A DNA stretch of 39,338 bases, from assembly GCA_022839625.1 (NCBI GenBank), contig JALHJL010000039.1:1-39338 (forward strand), in the 5' to 3' direction. Within the stretch, counting starts at the first letter, position 1, and each line of letters starts with the position of its first letter. This DNA comes from Phycisphaerales bacterium. GTDB lineage: Bacteria > Planctomycetota > Phycisphaerae > UBA1845 > Fen-1342. Below are positions 17,235 through 28,688 of this stretch, piece by piece. The notes beneath the pieces are model-generated. The model ran no database searches and was not told the origin of the DNA. It was given only the letters and a program-made list of their open reading frames with translations. A program made the position numbers and the translations under genes.

Positions 17235-17269
17235 CAACGATCTTCAGATCAATTCAACTACGCGTCGGA

Positions 17270-18061
17270 TTACCGACGGCGGATCAAGAGACCCGCGAGA
17301 CCCAGCAGCAACAAGCTGGCAGGCTCAGGCAGGAACTTGAACGCACCACCGGCCAAGCCACCGGGCTCGCCACTACTATAGTTGATGTTGGTGATGTTGA
17401 TCTCGTACACCGATCCGTCATACGGGGCCGCCACGGCACCCAACAGCGCGATGCGGTTGGTCGGATCCCACAGGTTCCAGAGCTGGGCAACAGCCGTGTT
17501 CTGGAGCCCGAAGGCAACGATGGCAACCATCGTCTGCGGGTTGTTGTGCCACTCCGGATAGGCCGGCGGCGTCGCAGTGCCGTCCCAACGCTTGTTCGGC
17601 TGAGGCAGCCCCATGTTGTTGCAGACGTAATAGTTGGTGTAGATCTGGCCGGGGCCAGGATTCTCAACGCTCTCCGGCACAACACCCGTGCCGCAGAAGC
17701 TGATCTCGACCATCAGGCCGTTGATCTTGACGCCCTTGGCCTCGTTCTGGAACTGGAGCCAGATGTAGGCGAAGCCGCCCTCGGGAATCTCGACCGGGTC
17801 TTCACAGGTGCCCGACGGGGCGTCGCCCGGCGGGAAAGTGCCCGGACGAATCGGGCCGGGGGCGCCATAGTAGTCAGAGTAATCATACGCGTTCTCATTG
17901 TCACCATTCGCATAGGAGGTGCTAATGGTGGGGATGAACGCGTTCGCGTGGTTCTCGAGGCCGTAGTCAAACGTGGGATACGGCGTCACGAACACGCGGA
18001 CAGTTGCACTAGCGGTGCCCACCATTGCAAACATCGCCAAAATGGTCACTAGTTTCTTCAT
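17270..18061 (-). CDS. PEP-CTERM sorting-domain secreted protein of unknown function
   Basis: The 263-residue protein has a classic signal peptide (KKLVTILAMFAMVGTASA) and ends in a textbook PEP-CTERM signal, LPEPASLLLLGLAGLLIRRR: a PEP box, a hydrophobic helix and a basic tail. It should be exported, held in the membrane by the C-terminus, and processed by an exosortase, which is not encoded here. The middle is rich in Tyr, Asn and Gly with at least four Cys and no recognised domain. A strong GAAGGAG precedes the ATG. The gene is less GC-rich than its neighbours and stands alone, with its own promoter and terminator, so it is probably a highly expressed surface or matrix protein. Confidence 0.88.
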   Translation of the reverse strand: MKKLVTILAMFAMVGTASATVRVFVTPYPTFDYGLENHANAFIPTISTSYANGDNENAYDYSDYYGAPGPIRPGTFPPGDAPSGTCEDPVEIPEGGFAYIWLQFQNEAKGVKINGLMVEISFCGTGVVPESVENPGPGQIYTNYYVCNNMGLPQPNKRWDGTATPPAYPEWHNNPQTMVAIVAFGLQNTAVAQLWNLWDPTNRIALLGAVAAPYDGSVYEINITNINYSSGEPGGLAGGAFKFLPEPASLLLLGLAGLLIRRR

Positions 18062-18167
18062 AATCTCCTTCTCCCTTTGTCAGGACTGCTTGTGGAAGTT
18101 TGCTTCCAGCCTCCAACTGCCGACTGACTGACTCAATAACGCTGTTGGGTGACGCTCACCCTTCCTC

Positions 18168-18220
18168 TCACAAGTTCCCTTATACCCCCCGAGCAAGGCG
18201 ATTGCAAGGGCAACTTGTGA
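18168..18220 (-). promoter_or_regulatory. PEP-CTERM gene promoter between two 9-bp inverted repeats
   Basis: On the minus strand TTGCAA (18207-18202) is followed after 17 bp by TATAAG (18184-18179), a good sigma-70 promoter, giving a leader of about 110 bases. The pair is flanked by TCACAAGTT at 18168-18176 and its exact complement AACTTGTGA at 18212-18220, centres 44 bp apart, close to four helical turns. This layout suits a looping repressor or activator. Confidence 0.62.
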
Positions 18221-18480
18221 AAAAATACGGTCAGCGTTTCATGAAGCGGGCCCGCTCCCGGACAGCCAGGTCCAATAACCTGACCGCCGCCACCTTGTAA
18301 CCCATAAGTGCATGTAATCAAGAATCTTACGAGAATGACGTCAGCCAGCTTCCCAGCCCTGCTTACGCCGGCTCGGAGGGTGGCGGCTGCACCCTCGCTG
18401 GAACCGCACACGGCGACTCAGCGGTCCGGCGCAAAGGCGTAGCGCCGGCGTCTCGCCGGATGTCCCCTGTCCGACGCCAC

Positions 18481-18533
18481 AGGGTAGCACCGGAGTCTTG
18501 TCGGTGTTCGGCTCACGGCGACTTCTGCGGCGG
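18481..18533 (-). repeat. 53-bp palindromic dispersed repeat, inverted copy
   Basis: Read on the minus strand it starts CCGCCGCAGAAGTCGCCGTG and contains the stem ACCGACAAGACTCCGGT. It matches 39190-39242 at 46 of 53 positions by my count. A second related palindrome, GCCGGCGTCTCGCCGG, lies just beside it near 18443-18460. Confidence 0.65.
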
Positions 18534-18601
18534 TTCATTCAACGGACACCGGACTACTGAAGGGTGCTCCCGCTGTGCCTGTACCAACTTTCCACGGATG
18601 G

Positions 18602-21664
<3,063 letters not shown>

Positions 21665-21800
21665 AATGAGGGTCCTGAAAATCCGGTTCGCGAGCCGCCG
21701 GCTCAGAAGACTATGCGCCAACCACGGCGGAAATGCCTCGCGGCGCCGCGGAGCAACGTACGCCGGTCCCTGCTTCCTGCTCTCTGCGCCCTCATGCTTG

Positions 21801-21842
21801 ATCCCTCATCCCTCATCCCTCATCCTTCATCTCTCATCCCTC
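21801..21842. repeat. Six tandem 7-bp repeats (ATCCCTC)
   Basis: Six 7-bp units, four exact ATCCCTC and two with one change, run through the end of the ECF sigma gene and include its stop codon. The number of units could vary between strains and would shift the last residues of the protein or the spacing to the kinase gene. Confidence 0.75.
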
Positions 21843-22418
21843 CCCGTCGGCCGCCTTCGTGGGCTCCTCGCCCTTCATGACCTCGTAATACAGCCACGTG
21901 CGGGCAAACGTCCAGTACCGATCGGCCGTCGCGCGGGAGACGCCGAGCACGCGCCCGGCCTGTTCCACCGTGAGGCCGGCGAAGTAACGGAGCTTTACCA
22001 GCTCGGCCTTTGGCGGGTCCGCCGCGGCCAGCTTCTCCAACGCCTCGTTGAGCGCGACCAGGTCGATCGAATCGGGCATCGCGATCGCATCGGACTCATC
22101 GACCTCACGAACCGGCCGCCCCGCGCCGTGCTTCAGCCGCATCTTCCGCCGGGCGGACTCCACGAGGATGCGGCGCATGGCCTCCGCGGCGGCGGCGAAG
22201 AAATGCGCGCTGTTCTCCCAGTGCGCATCCGCTCCCAGCAGCCGCAGGTATGCCTCATGGACAAGCGCGGTGGGTTGCAGCGTCTGACCGGGACGCTCGT
22301 TCGCGAGCCTGCGGGCTGCCAGCCGGCGCAGCTCGTCGTAAACGAGAACAAGCAGGCGATCCGTTGCCTCGCGGTCGCCGCGCCTGATCTCCTCGAGAAT
22401 TCGGGTCACATCGCTCAT
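21834..22418 (-). CDS. ECF-type RNA polymerase sigma factor
   Basis: The 194-residue protein has the sigma-70 region 2 (residues about 18-90, YDELRRLAARRLANERPGQT and ALVHEAYLRLL) and region 4 (about 130-180, LAAADPPKAELVKLRYF, GLTVEQAGRVLGVSRATADRYW). It fits the ECF group that in planctomycetes sits next to Ser/Thr kinases, as here. It should direct RNA polymerase to a specific promoter set and may be controlled by the kinase, since no anti-sigma factor gene is nearby. MSDVTRILEEI is the usual start for the group. No strong ribosome-binding site is visible. Its end lies in a 7-bp tandem repeat. Confidence 0.92.
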   Translation of the reverse strand: MSDVTRILEEIRRGDREATDRLLVLVYDELRRLAARRLANERPGQTLQPTALVHEAYLRLLGADAHWENSAHFFAAAAEAMRRILVESARRKMRLKHGAGRPVREVDESDAIAMPDSIDLVALNEALEKLAAADPPKAELVKLRYFAGLTVEQAGRVLGVSRATADRYWTFARTWLYYEVMKGEEPTKAADGEG

Positions 22419-22537
22419 GTCCGCGGTGCGTCAAGAGGCTCCCCGCGTCACGCTCGGCGATGAAGGATCGAAGACGAGGGAACGGGGAGCAGGGACCAGG
22501 GACCGGGCATCGACCTTCTTGGCTCCGGGGCAAGCCG

Positions 22538-22557
22538 GTCGGACACGAAGGTCCGAC
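22538..22557 (-). terminator. Possible hairpin after the lipoprotein gene
   Basis: A 7-bp perfect stem, GTCGGAC (22538-22544) and GTCCGAC (22551-22557), closes a 6-base loop just past the stop of the gene at 22570. No T-run follows, so it may only stabilise the transcript. Confidence 0.3.
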
Positions 22558-22569
22558 GTTGCCGCCTTG

Positions 22570-23997
22570 TCACTCCAGCGACCACACGTGTACCACCGCG
22601 GCGTTCGTCTCGCCAGGCCCCAGGCCGCGCTCGACCATGAACAGCCGCCGTGTTGCCGTATCGAACGCCATTCCGCCGACGTTCCAGCACGGTGCGTCCT
22701 GCAGGTAGAACTCCGCCGGCCGCCAGATCGCGTAGGGCAACACCACCCACGGGTCCTGCTCGCCGCGCGCGCTGCGGCCCAGGGCGTGTACGTCATAGAA
22801 GATCACCTGTCGCTCGTAGGGCTGGCAGTGGTAACCGTGGAGGTCGCTGCACGGGTCGTGACAGTCAACCGGCGGCTCGTCGTAGCAGTTCGGCCCCAGG
22901 CCCTTGTAGCCGAGCAGCAGGATCGCGCTCGCCGTCGCGTTCTCGACGAAGGCCCCGCCGCTCCAGTCGTCGCACATCGTGAAGCCCGGATAGTCACACT
23001 CGTTGGGATCGCCCACATTGGGGCCGCCGCAATCCGGAAACGCCACGCGGTAGTACAGCACGGGCAGGGCATCCAGGTTCCCCGTCGCGGTGTCGCTGTC
23101 CCACGGGCGAAACGCGAAGAGCGTCGGCCCTTGCGAGCCGCCGCGGGTCGTCAGCGGCTCCAGCCCGCTGGCCGGTGTACCGCGCGACCGGCCGGTGATG
23201 AGCGTCCGGCCGCCGAGGTACTGGTCGGCGTACCAAGCGGGCACAGAGAAGAGGTACGCACCCATCTTGCGGCCGTGGTACGGCGACTCGTCCGGGCCGA
23301 CGTGGAACACGCCCTGCACGCCGGTCCCATCCAGGTTTGCCATCCAGATCGTCGGGAAGGTCGCTTCGCCGACCACCCCCTCGGCGTACCAGAGGACGAG
23401 CGAGCCGTAGAGCTTGTCCTGGGTTTGCGACCCGCGGCGGGGCACGTACTGGAGATCATCCACGAAGATGTACTCGCGGTGCACGGTGGCGGCCAGTCCG
23501 GCGTCGAAGGCGGTCAACGGGTTCAGGAGTGCTGCTTCCGGGAGATTCTCCCAGTTGTCCTCGCGGGCGGGCGGCGGGATCGCCAGTTCGCCGTAGTAGG
23601 CCTGGCAGTTCCACGCGGGATCCCAACACGATTCGCCGGGGTGCGCCGGGTCGGACGCCAACTCGAACCCCGTCACCAATAACGAACCGACGCCGCCATC
23701 GCCGGGAGGATAGAAAGAGAGCCCCCGCGCGCCCCAGTCGAATTCCGCGGGCAACCGGAAGGCCCCCTGGTAGGTGAAGTCAGCGGGCTGGAGCCGCTCG
23801 CTGGTGCCGCCGTCGCCCGGGCCGTCCGCCGTGGTCCCGTTGCCGTTGGTGTCACCGTTTCCCTCGCCGTCCGCGCTCACATCGTTGTTGTCTTGAATGT
23901 CGCCACCGGTGCCCGCTGGCGGACGACACGCAAGCATGAAGGCGAGCATCAGGGCCGGCGTGAAGACAGACAAAACCCGGAGACTGGATCGCGACAT
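22570..23997 (-). CDS. Large secreted lipoprotein of unknown function
   Basis: The 475-residue protein has a lipoprotein signal with the lipobox MLAC (Cys24). It then has a low-complexity, Asp/Asn/Gly-rich linker (DIQDNNDVSADGEGNGDTNG, residues about 33-52), which may bind calcium or act as a spacer. The remaining about 410 residues form a globular domain with many Cys, Trp and Tyr (DDLQYVPRRG, CDDWSGGAF, CHDPCSDLHGYHC) that I do not recognise. A repeated theme of short beta-strand motifs is compatible with a propeller, but that is a guess. The start is well supported by AAGGAGGT. It stands alone between phoU and the ECF sigma factor. Confidence 0.75.
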   Translation of the reverse strand: MSRSSLRVLSVFTPALMLAFMLACRPPAGTGGDIQDNNDVSADGEGNGDTNGNGTTADGPGDGGTSERLQPADFTYQGAFRLPAEFDWGARGLSFYPPGDGGVGSLLVTGFELASDPAHPGESCWDPAWNCQAYYGELAIPPPAREDNWENLPEAALLNPLTAFDAGLAATVHREYIFVDDLQYVPRRGSQTQDKLYGSLVLWYAEGVVGEATFPTIWMANLDGTGVQGVFHVGPDESPYHGRKMGAYLFSVPAWYADQYLGGRTLITGRSRGTPASGLEPLTTRGGSQGPTLFAFRPWDSDTATGNLDALPVLYYRVAFPDCGGPNVGDPNECDYPGFTMCDDWSGGAFVENATASAILLLGYKGLGPNCYDEPPVDCHDPCSDLHGYHCQPYERQVIFYDVHALGRSARGEQDPWVVLPYAIWRPAEFYLQDAPCWNVGGMAFDTATRRLFMVERGLGPGETNAAVVHVWSLE

Positions 23998-24129
23998 GGT
24001 GACGACCTCCTTGTGTCAACTGCCCGATGTCCTTGGCCGGAGCGGACGGAGCAACGTGCACGCACACGTTCACGCCCGACGCTCATCGCGACTGCGCCGC
24101 GGGCGCTCCGGTCCGGCTTTCGGCCGAGC

Positions 24130-24135
24130 ATTGTA
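24130..24135 (-). promoter_or_regulatory. Candidate -10 box for the lipoprotein gene
   Basis: On the minus strand TACAAT occurs about 130 bases before the ATG at 23997. The -35 region is poor, so support is weak. Confidence 0.3.
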
Positions 24136-24153
24136 ACCGATGTGACCGCGCTT

Positions 24154-24810
24154 TTACTCGCGCGAATGGCGGACGATGGTCCCCGTCGCCAGGAAGATCA
24201 CGTCCTCGGCGATGTTGGTGGCGTGGTCGGCGACGCGCTCGAGGTTCTTGGCGATCGAAAGCAGGTCGAACAGGCCGGCCATGTGCCGGGAGTCGCGCGG
24301 GGCGGCGGCGACGACGCGGCGGACGATCTGGCCGTACGTGGCATCGATGGCCCCGTCGTCGTGGATGACGCGGCGCGCGACGTCGGCGTCCTCCGCGGAG
24401 TACGCCTGGACCGCGTTACGCAGCGCACGGCGCACCAGCGGGAAGAGCTGCTTCAGCTCCTCGGTCTCGTTGGCGAGTTCCTGGACCTCCAGGTGGCGAG
24501 CACGCTCGGCGATGTTCACGGTGCAGTCGGCCACCCGCTCCAGATCGCTGTTGACCTTGAGGATGGCCGCCAGCAGGCGCAGATCGCGCCCGACCGGCTG
24601 GTACAGCGCCAGCAGCCGGATCACCTCGGTCTCGACGCCGACCTCCTCCGCGTCGATCTCCTCGTCGCGCGCCGCGACGCGGCGGGCCAGCACCTCGTCC
24701 GCGCGGAAGACGAACTCGTCGCATTCCTGGAGCATGTCCTCGACCTGGGCGGCCATGCGCAGGGACCGGCGCCGCAAGTCATCCAGCAGGTTGACGAAGT
24801 GTGCGGTCAT
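24154..24810 (-). CDS. phoU: Phosphate regulon regulator PhoU
   Basis: The 218-residue helical protein has two PhoU repeats with the metal-contact-like motifs DLERVADCTVNIAE (first) and NLERVADHATNIAED (second). PhoU links the PstSCAB transporter to PhoR so that the Pho response is switched off when phosphate is plentiful. It starts 9 bases after the pstB stop codon and is the last gene of the pst operon, the usual place. Confidence 0.95.
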   Translation of the reverse strand: MTAHFVNLLDDLRRRSLRMAAQVEDMLQECDEFVFRADEVLARRVAARDEEIDAEEVGVETEVIRLLALYQPVGRDLRLLAAILKVNSDLERVADCTVNIAERARHLEVQELANETEELKQLFPLVRRALRNAVQAYSAEDADVARRVIHDDGAIDATYGQIVRRVVAAAPRDSRHMAGLFDLLSIAKNLERVADHATNIAEDVIFLATGTIVRHSRE

Positions 24811-24819
24811 CGCGCGTCC

Positions 24820-25662
24820 TTAGCCGAATCGTCCGGTGATGTAGTCCTGGGTACGCGGGTCCCCGGGCGTCGTGAACAGGCGGCTGGTCACGTCGACCTC
24901 CACCAGCTCGCCCATCAGCATGAACGCCGTGCGATCGGAAACCCGCGCGGCCTGCTGCATGTTATGCGTAACGAGGACGACGGTGTACTGCGATTTGAGC
25001 TGGTCGATCAGGTCTTCGATGCGGGCCGTGGCGATGGGGTCCAACGCCGAGCACGGCTCGTCCATCAGCAACACTTCGGGCTGCATGGCGACGGCCCGCG
25101 CGATGCACAGGCGCTGCTGCTGGCCGCCGGACAAAGCCAGCGCGCTCTTGTTGAGCTGGTCTTTGACCTCGTCCCACAAGGCGGCCTTGCGCAAGGACTC
25201 CTCGACCAGCTCCGCCAGGTTGCCGCGGTAGCCGTTCACCGCGGGCCCCCAGGCGACGTTCTTGAAGATCGTCTTTGGGAAAGGGTTGGGCTTCTGGAAG
25301 ACCATGCCGACGCGCCGGCGCAGCTCGACCGGGTCCGTATCCGGACCGTACACGTCGCGCCCGTTGAACAGCAACCGGCCGCTGACCCGCACGCCGTCGA
25401 TGAAATCGTTCATCCGGTTCATCGCGCGCAGCAAGGTGCTCTTGCCGCAGCCGGACGGGCCGATGATGGCCGTCACCTGCTTGGGCGGGATATCCAGCGT
25501 CGTGTCCCGCACCGCGGCGAACTCGCCGTAGCGGATCGTCAGGGTCTCGGCCCGAATGACCGGCTCGGCCGCGGCGAGTTCCGGCGCCGGAGCACGCTGC
25601 GGCAGCGCGGGCACCAGGTGGAGCGCACTGCCGGGCACGGCGGGTTTGCGCGCGGCTACCAC
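24820..25662 (-). CDS. pstB: Phosphate ABC transporter ATP-binding protein PstB
   Basis: The 280-residue ATPase powers phosphate import by PstC and PstA. It has Walker A GPSGCGKST (about 68-76), signature LSGGQQQRLCIARA, Walker B LLMDEPCSALDP and the H-loop THNMQQ. About 35 Ala/Pro-rich residues precede the conserved core. I chose the GTG at 25662, which overlaps the pstA stop codon; later GTG starts are possible and would remove this tail. The gene is translationally coupled to pstA. Confidence 0.93.
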   Translation of the reverse strand: MVAARKPAVPGSALHLVPALPQRAPAPELAAAEPVIRAETLTIRYGEFAAVRDTTLDIPPKQVTAIIGPSGCGKSTLLRAMNRMNDFIDGVRVSGRLLFNGRDVYGPDTDPVELRRRVGMVFQKPNPFPKTIFKNVAWGPAVNGYRGNLAELVEESLRKAALWDEVKDQLNKSALALSGGQQQRLCIARAVAMQPEVLLMDEPCSALDPIATARIEDLIDQLKSQYTVVLVTHNMQQAARVSDRTAFMLMGELVEVDVTSRLFTTPGDPRTQDYITGRFG

Positions 25663-26597
25663 AGCTTGTGCCTCTGTTGCCACGCTCGGATGCCCGTCGC
25701 CACGGCGTTCATGGACAACAACACCACCAACAACACCAGGATTCCCGCGGCCGCCAACTGGCGAAACACGTCCTCGGGCTGGCTGGCCCAATTGTAGATC
25801 TGGATGGGCAGCGCGGTGAACTGACTGTCGAGGGCGCGCGTAAACCACATCCACAAGCCGGCCGGCGTGAACGCGTGCTCATCGCTCCATTCCCCAGGGG
25901 CGAACCGCACGAAAGTCAGCGCGCCGAGCATGATGAGCGGGGCCGTCTCGCCGATAGCACGCGACAGAGAAAGGATCATGCCCGTCATAATGCCCGGCAG
26001 GGCCGCCGGCAGCACGTGGTGCCGCACCGTCTGCCAGCGCGTGGCGCCCACCGCGTAGGCCGCCTCGCGGATCGAGCTCGGCACGGCGGCCAGTGCCTCG
26101 CGGCTGGCGATGATGATGACCGGCAGGATCAGCAGACTCATGGTCAGGGCACCCGCCAGGAGGCTGCGGCTGCCCAGCAGCCAGCGGACAAACAGGGCCA
26201 GGCCCAAAATGCCGTAGACAATCGACGGCACGCCGGCGAGGTTCGCGATGTTCAGATTGACGAAGCGGACGAAGCGGTTGCGCCGCGTGTACTCCTCGAG
26301 GTAGACCGCCGCCCCGACGCCGGTGGGAACCGCGATGAGCGCGGTCAGCACCATCAGCCAGAGCGTTCCCAGCAGCGCCGGGCGAACTCCGCCGCCTTCG
26401 GGGTTGAGCTGCGACGGCGGGCGGGTCAGGAAGCCCCAGTTCACGTACGCCCAGCCCTGCCAGGCAACGTGGATCAGCAGCACCGCCAGCACGCCGACGC
26501 TGATCAGACCGGCCAACAGGCAAAACCCCTGAAAGACGCGGCCCATCAGCCGCCGCCACCGCACGCGCGGCCGGAACTGGGGCGCCGCCGGGCTCAT
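25656..26597 (-). CDS. pstA: Phosphate ABC transporter permease PstA
   Basis: The 313-residue inner-membrane permease has six predicted helices and the binding-protein-dependent permease loop (SSIREAAYAVGATRWQTVRHHVLP, with the EAA motif). It forms the phosphate channel with PstC. Its ATG overlaps the pstC stop (ATGA). An N-terminal stretch rich in Arg precedes the first helix. Confidence 0.94.
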   Translation of the reverse strand: MSPAAPQFRPRVRWRRLMGRVFQGFCLLAGLISVGVLAVLLIHVAWQGWAYVNWGFLTRPPSQLNPEGGGVRPALLGTLWLMVLTALIAVPTGVGAAVYLEEYTRRNRFVRFVNLNIANLAGVPSIVYGILGLALFVRWLLGSRSLLAGALTMSLLILPVIIIASREALAAVPSSIREAAYAVGATRWQTVRHHVLPAALPGIMTGMILSLSRAIGETAPLIMLGALTFVRFAPGEWSDEHAFTPAGLWMWFTRALDSQFTALPIQIYNWASQPEDVFRQLAAAGILVLLVVLLSMNAVATGIRAWQQRHKLW

Positions 26598-27487
26598 TCG
26601 TACTGCTCCCGAAACCGCCGCAGGACGCGTTGGGCCAGCAGGTTGACTCCGAGGGTCATGGCGAACAGGGCCAGGCCCACGCCAAAGATGCTGTGATACT
26701 CGACCGTGTAGGGCGGCGTGTCTCCCAGGCTGACCTGCACGATGTAGGCCGTCATGGTCTGAATGCTCTCGAGCGGGTTGAGCGTAAGCTTGGGCGTCAT
26801 GCCGGCGGCCAGCACGACCGCCATGGTCTCGCCAATGGCCCGCGCCAGCGCCAGGAGCACCGCGGCCACCACGCCCGACATCGCGGCCGGCAGCACGACC
26901 CGCGTGGACACTTCGAGCTTGGTCGCGGAGACGGCGTACGCGGCTTCGCGCAGGCTGCGCGGGACCGCCCGGAAGGCGTCATCGCACAAGGAGCTGATCG
27001 TCGGGATGATCATGATGCCCACGACGATCGACGCGCTGGCCCCGTTGAAGATCTCCGTCTGCGGAAGCAGGCGTCGCAAGACCTCCGGCGTAATGAACAC
27101 CAGCGCGAAATAGCCGTACACGACGGTAGGAACGCCCGCGAGAATCTCCAGGAACGGCTTGCCGATCTGGCGCACCCACCCGGGCGCATACTCGCTCAGG
27201 TAGATAGACGTGCACAGGCCGACGGGCACGGCAATCAGCAGCGCTCCCCCGGCAATCAGCACCGTGCCCGCGACCAGCGGCAACACACCGAACGACCGCG
27301 GCTCCAGCAGCGGCGCCCAGCGGCTCCCGGTCAGAAACGCCCACAGCGAGACCTCCCGGAACAGCGGGATCGACTGGTGCACCAGGACCACGATGATCCC
27401 CAACGTGGTGGCCACCGACACCAGCGCGCAGGCCAAGAGCAAGACGTGGATCAGCGCTTCCTTGGCTCGGCGAACAAGAACGACCAT
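26594..27487 (-). CDS. pstC: Phosphate ABC transporter permease PstC
   Basis: The 297-residue permease has six hydrophobic segments and the EAA loop RSLREAAYAVSATKLEVSTRV. It is the partner of PstA, with which it overlaps by 4 bases. The pstS gene ends 45 bases upstream. Confidence 0.94.
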   Translation of the reverse strand: MVVLVRRAKEALIHVLLLACALVSVATTLGIIVVLVHQSIPLFREVSLWAFLTGSRWAPLLEPRSFGVLPLVAGTVLIAGGALLIAVPVGLCTSIYLSEYAPGWVRQIGKPFLEILAGVPTVVYGYFALVFITPEVLRRLLPQTEIFNGASASIVVGIMIIPTISSLCDDAFRAVPRSLREAAYAVSATKLEVSTRVVLPAAMSGVVAAVLLALARAIGETMAVVLAAGMTPKLTLNPLESIQTMTAYIVQVSLGDTPPYTVEYHSIFGVGLALFAMTLGVNLLAQRVLRRFREQYE

Positions 27488-27532
27488 CGTGGTTCGCGCT
27501 CGCTGCGGCGGCTCGATCGACCGCGCCGCGTG

Positions 27533-28552
27533 CTATTCCGTGCGGCCGTACAGCTCGTACAGGTTCTTGGCCTGCGCATCCGGCGCCCCGTAGACGGTGC
27601 CCGTCGTCGCTTCCTCGAGGCGCTTGCGGACGGTCGCGTAGAGCTCATTGCTCAGCGCGACGTAGTTCACCTTGGGGTGCTCGACGATCTTCGCCGCGTT
27701 GTCCAGGTAGAAATCCAGAAACGCGCGCACCTGCGGCTTGCTCAAGGCCGCCTTATTCACGTACAGGAACAGCGGCCGGGCGAGCGGCCGATACACGAGT
27801 TTACGCACGGTCTGCTGATCGGGCTTGATCGCCTCCCCGCTGCCGCCATCGATCGCCAGCAGCTTCAGCTTCGCCCGGTTGGCCTCGTAATAGGAGAACC
27901 CGAAGTAGCCCAGGGAGCCCGCGTCGCCCTCCACGCCCTTGACCAGCACGTTGTCGTCTTCGCTCGGCGTGAAATCGGCGCGGCAGGCCTTCGCCTTGCC
28001 CACGACTGCTTCGGTGAAGTACTCGAACGTCCCGCTGTCCATGCCGGGGGCATACAGCTTCAGCGGCACGTCCGGAAAGCCCTCCCGCACGTCCTTCCAG
28101 CTCGTGATCTTGCTCGCCGGCTCCCAGATCTTCTTGAGCTCCTCCAGCGTCAGGTAGTCACAGAACTTGTTGCTCGGGTGTACCACCACCGCAATGCCGT
28201 CGTACGCGATCGGCAGCTCGATGAACTCTACGCCCAGTTTGGCTGCCCGTTCCAGCTCGCCCGACGTGATCGGCCGTGAGGCGTCCTGGATGTCCGTGCG
28301 CAGCTCGGCCTTCTCCTCCAGGAACTTCTTGAAGCCGCCCCCGGTGCCGGAGATGCCGACCGTCACCTGGACCTTCGGCTGCACCTCGCTGAACAGCTCG
28401 GCCGCCGCCGCGGTGATGGGATAAACGGTACTGGAGCCGTCCACCCGCACCATGCCGGAAAGTGCCGGTTGCTTCTGCCCATACGCCAGGGACGCGCACA
28501 GCGCTGCCGCAACGGCTGCCACACCTAGTCTCACACCGATCATATTCGTCAT
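27533..28552 (-). CDS. pstS: Periplasmic phosphate-binding protein PstS
   Basis: The 339-residue protein has a cleavable signal peptide (LGVAAVAAALCASLAYG) and the phosphate-binding block VRVDGSSTVYPITAAAAELF with GISGTGGGFKKF and the later DSGTFEYF. It delivers phosphate to PstCA. A GGAG precedes the ATG. A triple Pho-box-like repeat lies about 62 bases upstream, so the pst operon should be induced by phosphate starvation. Confidence 0.95.
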   Translation of the reverse strand: MTNMIGVRLGVAAVAAALCASLAYGQKQPALSGMVRVDGSSTVYPITAAAAELFSEVQPKVQVTVGISGTGGGFKKFLEEKAELRTDIQDASRPITSGELERAAKLGVEFIELPIAYDGIAVVVHPSNKFCDYLTLEELKKIWEPASKITSWKDVREGFPDVPLKLYAPGMDSGTFEYFTEAVVGKAKACRADFTPSEDDNVLVKGVEGDAGSLGYFGFSYYEANRAKLKLLAIDGGSGEAIKPDQQTVRKLVYRPLARPLFLYVNKAALSKPQVRAFLDFYLDNAAKIVEHPKVNYVALSNELYATVRKRLEEATTGTVYGAPDAQAKNLYELYGRTE

Positions 28553-28613
28553 CGTCGTTCTCCACGGGCTGAGCCATCACCACCCTGTATGGCAGGGACA
28601 CCAGGTGCAATCG

Positions 28614-28642
28614 TGTTACCAAATCATTAAGAATGTGTTAAG
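28614..28642 (-). promoter_or_regulatory. Pho box upstream of pstS
   Basis: Three 7-mers repeat every 11 bases on the minus strand: CTTAACA, CTTAATG, GGTAACA. This is the spacing of PhoB/PhoP sites and resembles the TTAACA hexamers of the Bacillus PhoP box. The cognate regulator is probably the PhoB encoded at 30638. Confidence 0.72.
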
Positions 28643-28688
28643 GCCGCTTCAGCTTCTCTTGAAGCCTGCGGATCAGGCCGTGGACTCG

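Larger units (their letters stand above)
16848..17269. other. Intergenic region with a MITE-like element and a terminator
   Basis: This 422-base stretch carries copy B of the 99-bp element (17035-17133) and the terminator of the PEP-CTERM gene (17203-17234). No convincing open reading frame or promoter for the OPT gene was recognised between them. Confidence 0.55.
18062..18601. other. 540-base intergenic region with promoter and repeats
   Basis: The part next to the PEP-CTERM gene carries its promoter and flanking 9-bp inverted repeat (18168-18220). A 12-bp perfect palindrome AGCGGGCCCGCT lies at 18245-18256. From about 18436 onward it is filled by palindromic repeat copies. TCAACGGACACC at 18539-18550 matches the end of the 99-bp elements. 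No gene is supported. Confidence 0.55.
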
